Source: an uncultured Bacteroidales bacterium
GTDB taxonomy: Bacteria > Bacteroidota > Bacteroidia > Bacteroidales > Paludibacteraceae
NCBI GenBank assembly: GCA_937915765.1
Contig: CALGHE010000133.1
Span: 43,291-107,290 of the forward strand
Direction: 5' to 3'
DNA: 64,000 bases
Positions 26,267 through 34,924 of this stretch are shown one piece after another; the stretch's first letter is position 1; each line of letters starts with the position of its first letter. Both the position numbers and the translations under genes were made by a program. Below the pieces are notes generated by a model. The model saw only the letters and a program-made list of their open reading frames with translations. It ran no database searches and was not told the origin of the DNA.

Positions 26267-27961
26267 ATGAAACATAGAAATTCACAACCATATCTCACTT
26301 ATGCATTAAATAAAGAAGGTGATTTGGTACACATTGACAGCGTTCCAAATGGTAATGAATGTGAATGTTTTTGTCCACATTGTAAAAGTGAACTTTGTGC
26401 AAAAAACGGTGGTTCGGGTCTAAAAATGGTTCATCATTTTGCTCACATAAATGGTGCTGATTGTTTCGGTGCAGTTGAATCAGCTTTACATAAGATGGCA
26501 AAGGATGTCATAAAAGAAACTTTAAGTTTACAGTTACCAGACAGATTAGATGGAAGCCGGGGAGAGTTATTAAAATTTGATAATATAGAAGTTGAGTATT
26601 ACGACAAGGAGACTAATTTGCGCCCAGATTGTATTGGTTACTATGGAGATAAAAAGATTTGGATTGAATTTAAACGTACTCACGCTGTTGATACAAGAAA
26701 GAAAGGCAAAATTATTTCTGCCAAAATAGATTGCGTAGAGCTTGACCTAAATGTTTGCAAACTTGATCCAGATGTCGTTCGTAATTTCATAATAAACGAA
26801 ACTCAAAATCGTATCTGGATTAGAGATTGTGAATTAAAAACAAGAATGTCAGGTCGTATGCTTGGATATGGCACCTATCTTGACAGATATTCTGATTATT
26901 ATGAATATAGACACATAGAACGTGTATTCGCAAAGGATGAGAATGATATACTAGTCAACTTATTAGACGACAAAGTCGACATGAATATTCATAATTATTA
27001 TTGTTTGGCATGTGGCAAAGAACTTACTATAAATATTAATGAATTGGGAACTTATATTTTTGTACATGTTGATGAGAATGTTCATTGTAACGATGATTTA
27101 TATTTGCATGAAGCAGCAAAAGATATTCTCCATCATAAGTTCATTGCTTCAGATGATTTTAAAATTCTTGTTCCTCAATATCAAAACTGTGCAGAGAAGA
27201 CATGTTGTGCTTTATTTCAATCAGAATTATGTACGACAGATAAAAGTATTACATACGATTTGAAACAACATGGCTATACAGAATGCTTGAAAGATTACAA
27301 ATTTCAAGATTTTAAATTTAAATGTGATTTAGTTATTAAAACTGCTAATAGCAATAAAAATGCCATTCTAATAAGTATTAATGCTGGTGCTTGCCATGTT
27401 GATATAGATACTAAAGAATATAGAATCATAGATATTGAAGTGTCAAATAGTGATCAACTTTTATCTCTATTAAATGAACCGATTGGACACTTTCATTCAT
27501 CTTTTATAAATTTTAAACGTGAAAATGAAAAGACTGCTTTACGTTCGGAAATGGATAGAAAGATATTAAAGTTCTCTTTATTTTCTAGTGGTAAGTACCG
27601 TATAGACACAGTCTCATGCGATAAGTTAAATGAGCATAAGTACAGTACTGTTTTAGAATACATTTTTATTGAAGGAGTAGATAATAAATACGATGCAAAA
27701 TTGTACTCACTTTGGCGGTGTTATGAACAAAAACGAAATGTCTGCTTCTGCGAAATATGTTGGTTCATTGTTAAAACTAATGGTTTTTATGGTGTATCGG
27801 AAACCATATGTAAACGATATAAAACAAAAGGAACCCCACATTACCCATTAGAGGTTATGCCTGTTAATTGTCCCTATTTTAAAATTAACAAAGAAATAGA
27901 GAGTGTGTTAAAGTTAAATTATGGAAATATGGTTGTAAATGAAAATAAAATTCATGAATAA
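26267..27961 (+). CDS. Tandem CoiA-like protein: zinc finger plus PD-(D/E)XK nuclease, then a degenerate second copy
   Basis: 564 residues. Module 1: zinc finger CFCPHCKSEL..HHFAH..C (about 34-65), helix ESALHKMAKDVI, then a nuclease core with Asp121 (LRPDCIGYY) and Glu134-Lys136 (WIEFKRTH), the D..ExK arrangement of restriction-type nucleases. Module 2: zinc finger CLACGKEL (Cys246, Cys249), helix LHEAAKDILHHKF, then Asp354 (FKCDLVI), but Ser370 and Asn372 where Glu and Lys should be. The second core therefore looks inactive. CoiA-like proteins were named in competence, but the fold is nuclease-like. It is the last gene of the cassette, one base after the MTase-HIT gene. A late cysteine-rich patch (CFCEICWF) may bind another zinc. 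Confidence 0.78.
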   Translation: MKHRNSQPYLTYALNKEGDLVHIDSVPNGNECECFCPHCKSELCAKNGGSGLKMVHHFAHINGADCFGAVESALHKMAKDVIKETLSLQLPDRLDGSRGELLKFDNIEVEYYDKETNLRPDCIGYYGDKKIWIEFKRTHAVDTRKKGKIISAKIDCVELDLNVCKLDPDVVRNFIINETQNRIWIRDCELKTRMSGRMLGYGTYLDRYSDYYEYRHIERVFAKDENDILVNLLDDKVDMNIHNYYCLACGKELTININELGTYIFVHVDENVHCNDDLYLHEAAKDILHHKFIASDDFKILVPQYQNCAEKTCCALFQSELCTTDKSITYDLKQHGYTECLKDYKFQDFKFKCDLVIKTANSNKNAILISINAGACHVDIDTKEYRIIDIEVSNSDQLLSLLNEPIGHFHSSFINFKRENEKTALRSEMDRKILKFSLFSSGKYRIDTVSCDKLNEHKYSTVLEYIFIEGVDNKYDAKLYSLWRCYEQKRNVCFCEICWFIVKTNGFYGVSETICKRYKTKGTPHYPLEVMPVNCPYFKINKEIESVLKLNYGNMVVNENKIHE

Positions 27962-28262
27962 CTTAATTGATCTTTCATTCCATAAAAATAATTAGTGTAT
28001 GTAAGATAAACGAGTCAAGAAACAAAAGCATGATTTAATTCAAGTTAAATATATTATATAAACAATTTAATATATTTGTATTAAAACATCAAAAAAAGAC
28101 GTTAAGCAGTTGAATTAATAATAAGTACGTTGAAACTTCGAAGTCTTAGGAGTTTTAGGTGGGAATGCTTATGCCTTTATTAGGGGTTAAGTGGAGAAGC
28201 CGTGCAATCTGAAAATTTGACATTCTAAAGATTGAGCTTTTTGATTCTGATGCAATAATTAA
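27962..28262. other. A+T-rich intergenic stretch after the cassette
   Basis: No intact gene. TATATTTG (28071-28078) fits the -7 consensus but precedes no gene on the plus strand. The more G-rich part, 28130-28225, can be read as a broken peptide with one internal stop (ending GLSGEAVQSENLTF) and may be a decayed gene end or a small RNA. I could not identify it. Confidence 0.3.
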
Positions 28263-28292
28263 ACCTCAGCCATAATGAGTTGTGGCTGAGGT
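28263..28292 (-). terminator. Terminator after the MFS gene
   Basis: Perfect 10-bp stem ACCTCAGCCA / TGGCTGAGGT, followed on the minus strand by TTTAATTATT. It lies about 24 bases past the MFS stop. Confidence 0.7.
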
Positions 28293-28315
28293 GGTTATGT
28301 GTTTTGTTTTATCTC

Positions 28316-29467
28316 TCACTTCCCCTTCTTCCAAAGCACGCAGGAGAGGGTGAAGAGGATTGCGGAGAGGACGAAGATGTAGATGAACGAGACGTGCATG
28401 TTGTATTTCTCCGCTATCATGCCTATCACGAACGGTCCGAACAGAAAGCCGGTGCCGCTGATTGTGTTCACCATCGCTATGCCGGTGCCCGGACTTACGT
28501 CTTTGCGGTTGCCTGCCAGACTGTAGATTATCGGCACAAGACACGATAGCCCAAGCCCTGAAATGAACAGACCTGTGACGGCAAAGTAGATGTCGGTCTT
28601 CATAATCATCACGCCCAGTCCCAACATGGCAAGAAAACTGCATCCTAAAAGGATTGTCGGCTCGCTGAACCGCTTGCGTATGGAGTCGCCGAAGAATCGC
28701 CCGAAGGCAATGAACGACGCGTATATCAGAAGCCCAACCGGAGCGATGTTCTCTTCCAGCGAAACAATCTCTTTCATGTAAACCGTGCTCCAGTCAGACA
28801 CGCTGCCCTCTATGATTCGTCCGCACAAAGCGATGAACGCGATAAGCAGCAAAACGCCTTTGGGCAGCAGCAGCTTGAATCCTTGCGGAACGTTTTTCTT
28901 GGACGGTGTTTCTTTGAGAAAGTAAGTGCGCACGATGTAGAACTGAATCAGCGAGATGGCAGACACCATTATGAAGTGAGCCGCCACGTTTACGTTGAGG
29001 GTCAGGCAGGCAATGCTTAGGATTGCGCCAGCGCCTACGCCTACGTAAAACAGCGCGTGGAACAGTCCGATGATGGGACGCTTGTATGCCTTTTCCACGA
29101 TTATCGAGTTCGCGTTGATGGCGATGTCGGTGAGCGACACAAACACGCCGTAGAGCATGCAGAACGGATAGATCAGGGCGTTCGTCGGCAGAAGCATCAG
29201 CAGGGCGAACAGAGACATATACACATAGCCCATAGCCGAAAGCTTTTTGCTCCCGAACTTGCCTGCCAGATACCCGCAGAACGGCATCATCAAAAGTGAC
29301 CCGATTGACATGCAGAACGGTATTGTCGAAAGTTCGGCAATGGAGAGCCCGTAATGCTCCTGCACGGAAGGAAACCTGGAGAATAGCGTCGCGAAAATAA
29401 AGCCCATGAAGAAGTACTGGCTCAGCAACGCTTCGCGCGCGTGACGTTTGGTTTTTGAAACTGTCAT
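28316..29467 (-). CDS. Major facilitator superfamily transporter
   Basis: 383 residues with about twelve transmembrane helices. MFS features include the loop 2-3 region CGYLAGKFGSKKLSAMGYVY and the second-half equivalent GRFFGDSIRKRFSE. The overall look is that of the YbjJ-like MFS branch (helix with GLFHALFYVGVGAGA and late SGTGFLFGPFVIGMIAEKY). The substrate is unknown. It is transcribed alone from a TACCTTTG promoter on the minus strand (29515-29522) and points towards the HNH cassette. Confidence 0.88.
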   Translation of the reverse strand: MTVSKTKRHAREALLSQYFFMGFIFATLFSRFPSVQEHYGLSIAELSTIPFCMSIGSLLMMPFCGYLAGKFGSKKLSAMGYVYMSLFALLMLLPTNALIYPFCMLYGVFVSLTDIAINANSIIVEKAYKRPIIGLFHALFYVGVGAGAILSIACLTLNVNVAAHFIMVSAISLIQFYIVRTYFLKETPSKKNVPQGFKLLLPKGVLLLIAFIALCGRIIEGSVSDWSTVYMKEIVSLEENIAPVGLLIYASFIAFGRFFGDSIRKRFSEPTILLGCSFLAMLGLGVMIMKTDIYFAVTGLFISGLGLSCLVPIIYSLAGNRKDVSPGTGIAMVNTISGTGFLFGPFVIGMIAEKYNMHVSFIYIFVLSAILFTLSCVLWKKGK

Positions 29468-29514
29468 TTTTTTTGTCTTTTAAGAAAATTTATACCTTAA
29501 GTTCAATAGCGGCG

Positions 29515-29522
29515 CAAAGGTA
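29515..29522 (-). promoter_or_regulatory. -7 element of the MFS gene
   Basis: Minus-strand TACCTTTG fits TAnnTTTG, 47 bases upstream of the start codon. Confidence 0.55.
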
Positions 29523-29659
29523 GTGATTTTTTGACGAAAAAAAGAGAATCTCGCTTTTTCATTCTCCTTGAACTCAATATTGTCCTAAATGTTTTGTAAA
29601 AAACAAAAGGGGGTGCGGTTCTTTCATTTAAAGACGTTATACAGTAAAGAATTTTGGTA

Positions 29660-29751
29660 CTGCCTTCCAGGCAGGTTTTCGTTGCATCTGCCTTCGCCCG
29701 AGACTTCGTCACGGGTTACCGCCGCTACGCTCAGTGCTGCCTTCCAGGCAG
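29660..29751 (-). repeat. Pair of identical 15-bp palindromes around a third hairpin (structured element)
   Basis: CTGCCTTCCAGGCAG occurs at 29660-29674 and again at 29737-29751. Between them, on the minus strand, CCCG-T-GAC-GAA-GTC-T-CGGG can fold. The three hairpins in 92 bases lie between the porD terminator and the MFS promoter, outside any gene. Confidence 0.6.
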
Positions 29752-29795
29752 AAAAAAGCAATTTTTTTTGAGCGGAGAGCTGTCTTTAGGCGGCG

Positions 29796-29829
29796 AAAAA
29801 CAAAAGCGGAACTCTTAGGAGAGCCCCGC
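29796..29829 (-). terminator. Terminator of the bamD-rpoZ-coaBC-porD cluster
   Basis: Minus-strand GCGGGGCTCT-CCTA-AGAGTTCCGC (two G-T pairs) followed by TTTTGTTTTT, about 35 bases past the porD stop. Confidence 0.82.
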
Positions 29830-29863
29830 AAGAGATATGCAGTCAGAGTCTGCAGAGGAGAAA

Positions 29864-30769
29864 TCACTCTTCGAGCAGGCCTTTAAGTTTGTTAGTCTGA
29901 GTAGGTACGATAGACGACAGGATTTCGTAAAGTTCCTTCTTTTCGTTCGGCATGGAGTTGCGGAACATATCCACAATTTCGTCCAGCTTAGATTCGACAA
30001 AAAGCTGCAAGGTGACAGAGAACGGCTTTGCACGATTCATCTCCTGCAAATAAGGCAGGTTAGAGTAGATGCGGCTCTTTCCCTTCTCCACGTTCTGCAC
30101 CATCTCGTCAAGGCCGAGTCGGTGATATTCGTAAATCAAGTCGCGCAACCCTTTCAGGTTAGCGTCTTGGTAGTTGCTGATTAAGGCATATCTGTTTCTG
30201 TCGCTTTCAAACGCCTTCCAGCCAGGGTCGTCAGAACTTCTTGCAAGGTTTGCGATAGTCTCGGCCTTGTCAAAATACTGAGAGCCGCCGTGCCTGCTGT
30301 ACGAGTCGAAATTGAGACCAAGAATGATGTTCACGTAAAATCCGATGATAGACGTCAGGTTGTCGTCGTAGCTGTTCTCGTTGAACTCGAAACGTTCGCC
30401 GTACTCAGAGAAAGTGAACGTCAGATTTTCGTCCTTGAAGTTAAACAGAGTAGTGGAGTAAGACGAGTTGAATACCGGTCTGCTCGCCTGAATCTGCAAA
30501 TTTCCGGAATATGAGTCGCCGCTGCCGGTTTCGTCAATCGTCAGTATAAAGTTGCAGTCAATGCGTTCCTCCTCCTGAAACACTGCGTCGGTCCATTTTC
30601 TTGTGTTTATGAACTCCGTCAAGTTGCTCGCAAGAGTGTTGAACTTGTCTTTGTTTGTGCCTTCGATCTGGTCGGCGTTGACTTGCACTCTGCAATTTAT
30701 CTCTTGAGCGCACAGTCCAGAGCAAAAGACAAGCCCCAGAATTGCAGTTAAGAATCTCATAAAACTCAT
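29864..30769 (-). CDS. porD: Type IX secretion system protein PorD (DUF4835 family)
   Basis: 301 residues with a signal peptide (ILGLVFCSGLCA/Q). The opening QEINCRVQVNADQIEGTNKD and NLTEFINTRKWTDAVFQEEERIDCNF is the hallmark of the DUF4835 family, now annotated as PorD. Its exact role in type IX secretion is poorly defined; it is presumed periplasmic. The position directly after coaBC (five-base gap) in the order bamD-rpoZ-coaBC-porD is a conserved Bacteroidota arrangement, which supports the call independently of sequence. Two nearby Met codons (MSFM) make the exact start uncertain by three residues. Confidence 0.88.
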   Translation of the reverse strand: MSFMRFLTAILGLVFCSGLCAQEINCRVQVNADQIEGTNKDKFNTLASNLTEFINTRKWTDAVFQEEERIDCNFILTIDETGSGDSYSGNLQIQASRPVFNSSYSTTLFNFKDENLTFTFSEYGERFEFNENSYDDNLTSIIGFYVNIILGLNFDSYSRHGGSQYFDKAETIANLARSSDDPGWKAFESDRNRYALISNYQDANLKGLRDLIYEYHRLGLDEMVQNVEKGKSRIYSNLPYLQEMNRAKPFSVTLQLFVESKLDEIVDMFRNSMPNEKKELYEILSSIVPTQTNKLKGLLEE

Positions 30770-30774
30770 ATTAG

Positions 30775-31983
30775 TTATTTATCTTTTAAAATCTTGACAG
30801 CATGGTCTATAATATCACGGGCTACAAGACTTTTCGACTTCAAATCAAACGGGAACTTGCCTCCGTTTTTGTCAAAAATTGTAACTTTGTTCGTGTCATA
30901 TCTAAACCCTGCATTTTTATCATTAAGCGAGTTTAGCACGATGAAATCGAGGTTTTTGCGATTGCATTTGTCAATGGCGTTAACCTCTTCGTTGTCCGTT
31001 TCAAGGGCAAATCCGATCATCAGCTGCCCCTCCTTTTTGCTTTTGCCCAGAGCTGCGGCGATGTCTTGCGTAGGCACCAGATTCAGCGTCATTGCGCCAG
31101 TCTTTTCTCTCTTCATTTTAGAGACGGCTTGCGTCTCCGGAGTGTAGTCGGCCACTGCGGCGCAAAGAATCATGATGTCAGAGCTGTCCGCCAGCTTTAA
31201 CGCTTCGTCGTGCATCTGCCTTGCAGACTCCACATTTACCACACGCACGTTTTTATTTGCAGGCTTCACGTTAACGGGGCCGGACACAACCGTGACCTCG
31301 GCTCCGCGCTCCGCGCATTCGTCGGCAAGAGCGTAGCCCATTTTGCCCGACGAGTAATTACCAATAAAACGCACAGGGTCAATCTTTTCGTATGTAGGCC
31401 CGGCTGTAATCATCACTTTTTTTCCAGACAAATCTTTTTCCTTCGAAAAATAGTCCTTTACAAACCTCGCGATGTTTTCCGGCTCTTCCATTCGTCCTTT
31501 GCCCTCCAGTCCGCTGGCAAGAAATCCGGACGCAGGCTCAATGATCAGATTTCCGTAAGAGCGCAGCGTGTCGATGTTCTTTTGAGTGGCGGGGTGCGCG
31601 TACATGTCCAAGTCCATAGCCGGAGCCACGAACACGGGGCATTTGGCCGAAAGGTAAGTGGTAAGCAGCAGATTGTCCGCAATGCCGTTGGCCATCTTTC
31701 CGATGGTGTTGGCCGTGGCTGGCGCAATCACGTACGCGTCAGCCCATAAGCCAAGGCTGACGTGGCTGTTCCATGCCCCGTTTTCAGGGTCGAAGAAATC
31801 GACAAGGATAGGGTTTTGCGATAGCGTCGCCATGGTAAGCGGAGTGATGAACTGTTTTGCCATTGGAGACATGACAATCTTCACCGCGGCGCCCTGCTTA
31901 ACAAACTCGCGCACGAGCGTGGCGCTTTTGTACGCCGCAATGCCTCCGGTAATCCCGACTATGATATTTTTGCCTTTTAACAT
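30775..31983 (-). CDS. coaBC: Bifunctional phosphopantothenoylcysteine decarboxylase / phosphopantothenate-cysteine ligase
   Basis: Two consecutive steps of coenzyme A synthesis. The CoaC half (about 1-190) begins MLKGKNIIVGITGGIAAYK and has the flavin-binding, active-site region PATANTIGKMANGIADNLL and APAMDLDMYAHPA. The CoaB half has VMITAGPTYEKIDPVRFIGNYSSGKMG, AAVADYTPE and a late region with KRKNLDFIVLNSLNDKNAGFRYDTNKV. The length of 402 residues is normal. It lies between rpoZ and porD; a hairpin separates it from rpoZ, so it may also have its own start site. Confidence 0.96.
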   Translation of the reverse strand: MLKGKNIIVGITGGIAAYKSATLVREFVKQGAAVKIVMSPMAKQFITPLTMATLSQNPILVDFFDPENGAWNSHVSLGLWADAYVIAPATANTIGKMANGIADNLLLTTYLSAKCPVFVAPAMDLDMYAHPATQKNIDTLRSYGNLIIEPASGFLASGLEGKGRMEEPENIARFVKDYFSKEKDLSGKKVMITAGPTYEKIDPVRFIGNYSSGKMGYALADECAERGAEVTVVSGPVNVKPANKNVRVVNVESARQMHDEALKLADSSDIMILCAAVADYTPETQAVSKMKREKTGAMTLNLVPTQDIAAALGKSKKEGQLMIGFALETDNEEVNAIDKCNRKNLDFIVLNSLNDKNAGFRYDTNKVTIFDKNGGKFPFDLKSKSLVARDIIDHAVKILKDK

Positions 31984-32046
31984 AAAACTGCGTTGAAATT
32001 AGTCAGACACAAGCAATAAGCTCTGTCTGGCAAACAAAAATAAGAC

Positions 32047-32078
32047 AAAAGAACAACATGACAAAATGCTGTTCTTTT
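32047..32078 (-). terminator. Hairpin after rpoZ
   Basis: AAAAGAACAACAT / ATGCTGTTCTTTT, 13 bp with one mismatch, about 28 bases past the rpoZ stop on the minus strand and followed by T-rich sequence. A terminator or a partial one before coaBC. Confidence 0.65.
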
Positions 32079-32105
32079 ATCTTATTCAAAAAAATCGCAA
32101 AAGAA

Positions 32106-32438
32106 TCACTTCTTCAATTTGTCCTTTGCAGGATTGCGGTAATAAATCTTCTTTTCGACATACTCCTGAGCCGCCATCAAAGTCGGTTTCGGAAGCTTTT
32201 CGTAGAAGCGAGAAATTTCAATCTGTTCTCTGTTTTCGAAAACCTCTTCAAGGTTGTCGTTATAAGACGCAAACTCCTGAAGTTTCTTTTCAAGTTCAGA
32301 CTTGATGTCCACACTGATCTGGTTGGCGCGCTTAGCGATGATGTTTACGGTTTCGTAAACGTTGCCAGTCTCTTCGCACATAGAGTTCATGTCGCGAGTG
32401 ATAGTGTTTGTAGGAGCTTTTAAATTTCTGTAGTCCAT
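32106..32438 (-). CDS. rpoZ: RNA polymerase omega-like (Rpb6-type) subunit of Bacteroidota
   Basis: 110 residues, MDYRNLKAPTNTITRDM at the N-terminus and then GNVYETVNIIAKRANQISVDIKSELEKKL, which corresponds to the omega/Rpb6 core (ARRANQI-like helix). The C-terminal part (YEKLPKPTLMAAQEYVEKKIYYRNP) is the extension seen in Bacteroidota versions. It helps assemble and stabilise RNA polymerase. It lies 17 bases after bamD and upstream of coaBC. In other bacteria rpoZ is also often near coaBC. Confidence 0.85.
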   Translation of the reverse strand: MDYRNLKAPTNTITRDMNSMCEETGNVYETVNIIAKRANQISVDIKSELEKKLQEFASYNDNLEEVFENREQIEISRFYEKLPKPTLMAAQEYVEKKIYYRNPAKDKLKK

Positions 32439-32455
32439 GTTTATATTTATTTTAC

Positions 32456-33268
32456 TTATTTTTTCGTTAAAAACTTGTTCGATTTAGAGAAGATGCTTTG
32501 AGCCTCCTTGGCGAATTTGCTTTCGGGGAACTCGTTGGTGAAGTTGTAATATTCGTCAACAGTCTCTCTGTATCTGTCAGCCTTTTTTTCGTCCACGCTC
32601 TCTTCCGCCTGCAGGAACTTCGCCTTCAGGATAAGGAATGATAGCTCTTCGCGGTGGATGCTTTCAGGGAAAGCCTTGATGGCGTTGTTTGCGGCAATCA
32701 CACACGACAAATAGTTGTTGCCCATGTAGTTGCCAAGATTGAAGTAAAGCTTGGCGCTCAGATAGGCCTTGTAGGCAAGCTTGTCGTTCATCTCCTGAAT
32801 TATAGACTGAGCCTCCGGCACCTTTGCACTTTGCGGATAGATGTCGATGAACAAGCTCAGTTCCTCCACCGCCTTTTTCGTGCTTGTCTGGTCCAGCTTC
32901 ACCTCCGGCGAGTCTTTGTAGTAGCAGTACCCTACGTAGAACTTTGACTGTTCCGCATACCTTCCGCGCGGATAGCTGCGGTGGTAGCCGGAGAAGTAGC
33001 TCCTTGCAGTCATGTAGTCTTCGTTCATCAGGTGGCACTTAGCCAAGAGGAAAAGAGCCTCCTCGCCCTTTTCCGTCCCCCGGAAAGAGTGCACCACGGA
33101 CTCCAGCAAAGAGGCGGCGTTGAGGTACTTGCCCTTTTCGTAGTACTCCTTCGCTTTTGCGAACTTGAGGTCGTTGTCGCCGCTTTTCTGCAACTTAGTA
33201 TATTCGCTGCACGACGAGACCGCGAGCGAAAACACCAACGCAAGTATGTAAAAAACTTTAGCTTTCAT
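32456..33268 (-). CDS. bamD: Outer membrane protein assembly lipoprotein BamD
   Basis: 270 residues with a lipobox (LAVSSC, cysteine near residue 20). TPR helices follow: AKEYYEKGKYLNAASLLESVV, EALFLLAKCHLMNEDYMTARSYFSGYHRSYP, and a conserved YPQSAKVPEAQSIIQEMNDKLA. It is part of the BAM complex that inserts beta-barrel proteins in the outer membrane. It is first in the bamD-rpoZ-coaBC-porD cluster, with a TATTTTTG promoter almost touching the start codon. Confidence 0.92.
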   Translation of the reverse strand: MKAKVFYILALVFSLAVSSCSEYTKLQKSGDNDLKFAKAKEYYEKGKYLNAASLLESVVHSFRGTEKGEEALFLLAKCHLMNEDYMTARSYFSGYHRSYPRGRYAEQSKFYVGYCYYKDSPEVKLDQTSTKKAVEELSLFIDIYPQSAKVPEAQSIIQEMNDKLAYKAYLSAKLYFNLGNYMGNNYLSCVIAANNAIKAFPESIHREELSFLILKAKFLQAEESVDEKKADRYRETVDEYYNFTNEFPESKFAKEAQSIFSKSNKFLTKK

Positions 33269-33279
33269 ATTTCAATCTG

Positions 33280-33287
33280 CAAAAATA
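33280..33287 (-). promoter_or_regulatory. -7 element of bamD
   Basis: Minus-strand TATTTTTG fits TAnnTTTG, 11 bases before the bamD ATG. The mRNA leader would be only a few bases long. Confidence 0.6.
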
Positions 33288-33730
33288 GTAAATTGAAACA
33301 GAAAAGAAAAACGTTTTAAGAAAATTTAACAAAAGTATTTTAAAATAAAGGCGGAAAAGGCGAGGCGTTGCGAAAAGCGCTGTTGTTGTGTCGAGGTGAA
33401 AAGGCGAAAAAAGAAAGGAGAAAGGACGTTTTCCCAAAAAGATTTTAAAAACTCGTTTTTCAAAACAAAATGTTAGGCAAAAAAGAAAGATTAGCGAGAT
33501 AAAAATCATTTTGCAAAATAAAGGGGCGTTTATGTGACAAAATGTCAGATGAAATGCTTAAAAAATGAGAAATAAAGGCTATTTTTCTTCGTTTTGATAA
33601 CGAAAAATTTCGCATAAATGTGTCGGGTTTGAAAAAAAAGTATTAATTTTGGCACGTCTTTCCGAAGAGGTTCAGGAAGCATCTGAAAGGGGAGGCGATT
33701 CATTTAGCGTTTATTAAAATATAAATAAAT
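33288..33730. other. Divergent intergenic region bamD / serC
   Basis: About 440 bases rich in A and T with no gene I would accept. An 83-codon minus-strand frame is low-complexity Phe/Leu and looks accidental. TAATTTTG at 33644-33651 fits the -7 consensus for serC, with the start codon 79 bases downstream. Confidence 0.5.
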
Positions 33731-34813
33731 ATGAAGAAACACAATTTCAACGCAGGGCCATCGGTCCTTCCAAGAGAGGTGATAGAAAAGACAGCTCAGG
33801 CTGTTCTGGATTTTGAAAATGACGGATTGTCAATACTCGAAATTAGTCATCGTGCCAAAAACTTTCAGCCGATTGTAGATGAGGCTGTGGCTTTGTTTAA
33901 GGAACTATTGAACATTCCAGAAGGTTATTCGGTAATATTTCTTGGAGGCGGCGCCAGCCTTGAGTTCTGCATGGTTCCGTTCAACTTCTTGGAAAAGAAG
34001 GCTGCTTACGTGAATACAGGAGTTTGGGCTAAGAAAGCAATGAAGGAAGCTAAGGCTTTCGGCGAAGTTGTTGAGGTTGCTTCTTCTGCTGACGATAATT
34101 TCAACTGGGTGCCTAAAGCTGGCAAGGACTATCAGATTCCTGCAGATGCGGACTATTTGCACATCACTACTAACAACACAATCTTCGGTACTGAGCTTTT
34201 GGAAGACATAGACTCTCCAATTCCGGTTATCGCAGATATGTCGTCAGACATCTTCTCTCGTCCGATAGATGTTTCTAAATATGGTATGATATATGGTGGC
34301 GCCCAGAAGAACTTGGCTCCTGCCGGCGTTACTTTTGTTATCGTGAAGGACGAGCTTCTCGGAAAGGTGTCTCGTCATATCCCTACAATGCTGGACTACA
34401 GAACTCACATCGACAACGGTTCTATGTTCAACACTCCTCCTGTGTTGCCTATCTACGCAGCTCTTCAGACTTTGAAGTGGCTTAAGGCTCAGGGCGGATT
34501 GAAGGAAATCGAAAAGAAGAACATCGCTAAGGCTGAACTTCTTTACAACGCTATCGACAACAGCAAGATGTTCGTCGGAACAGCTAAGAAGGAAGACCGC
34601 TCTCGCATGAACGTGTGCTTCGTGATGAAGGAAGAGTACAAAGATTTGGCTGACGAGTTCGCTAAGTTCGCAACTTCTAAGGGTATGGTCGGAATCAAGG
34701 GTCACCGTCTGGTTGGTGGTTTCCGCGCTTCTATCTACAACGCGCTTCCAATCGAAAGCGTTCAGGCTTTGGTTGACTGCATGAAGGAATTTGAAGATAA
34801 ATATGCTAAATAA
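33731..34813 (+). CDS. serC: Phosphoserine aminotransferase
   Basis: 360 residues. PLP enzyme of serine synthesis that converts 3-phosphohydroxypyruvate plus glutamate to phosphoserine; it can also serve pyridoxal phosphate synthesis. It begins [17 protein letters not shown]. It has [12 protein letters not shown], the PLP lysine in [18 protein letters not shown], and the end [27 protein letters not shown]. The codons become very uniform (GCT, AAG, ATC) towards the 3' end, a sign of high expression. serA follows after about 110 bases, containing a small hairpin. Confidence 0.97.
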   Translation: MKKHNFNAGPSVLPREVIEKTAQAVLDFENDGLSILEISHRAKNFQPIVDEAVALFKELLNIPEGYSVIFLGGGASLEFCMVPFNFLEKKAAYVNTGVWAKKAMKEAKAFGEVVEVASSADDNFNWVPKAGKDYQIPADADYLHITTNNTIFGTELLEDIDSPIPVIADMSSDIFSRPIDVSKYGMIYGGAQKNLAPAGVTFVIVKDELLGKVSRHIPTMLDYRTHIDNGSMFNTPPVLPIYAALQTLKWLKAQGGLKEIEKKNIAKAELLYNAIDNSKMFVGTAKKEDRSRMNVCFVMKEEYKDLADEFAKFATSKGMVGIKGHRLVGGFRASIYNALPIESVQALVDCMKEFEDKYAK

Positions 34814-34833
34814 CTAATAAGCAGATAGCAATG

Positions 34834-34865
34834 ATGGTTGGCGTGAAAGCGTCAACCATTAACAT
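34834..34865 (+). terminator. Intercistronic hairpin serC-serA
   Basis: ATGGTTGGCG / CGTCAACCAT (one G-T pair) followed by TAACATTTTT. A weak terminator that may lower serA relative to serC. Confidence 0.5.
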
Positions 34866-34924
34866 TTTTGTAAAACAGAGAGTCTTGCCGTAATAGGTTG
34901 AGGCTCGCAAAAAAAACATTGAAT

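Noticed and set aside
33258..33509. 83-codon minus-strand frame in the bamD-serC gap.
   Set aside because: Phe/Leu-rich low-complexity translation of A-rich DNA, overlapping the bamD promoter and start.
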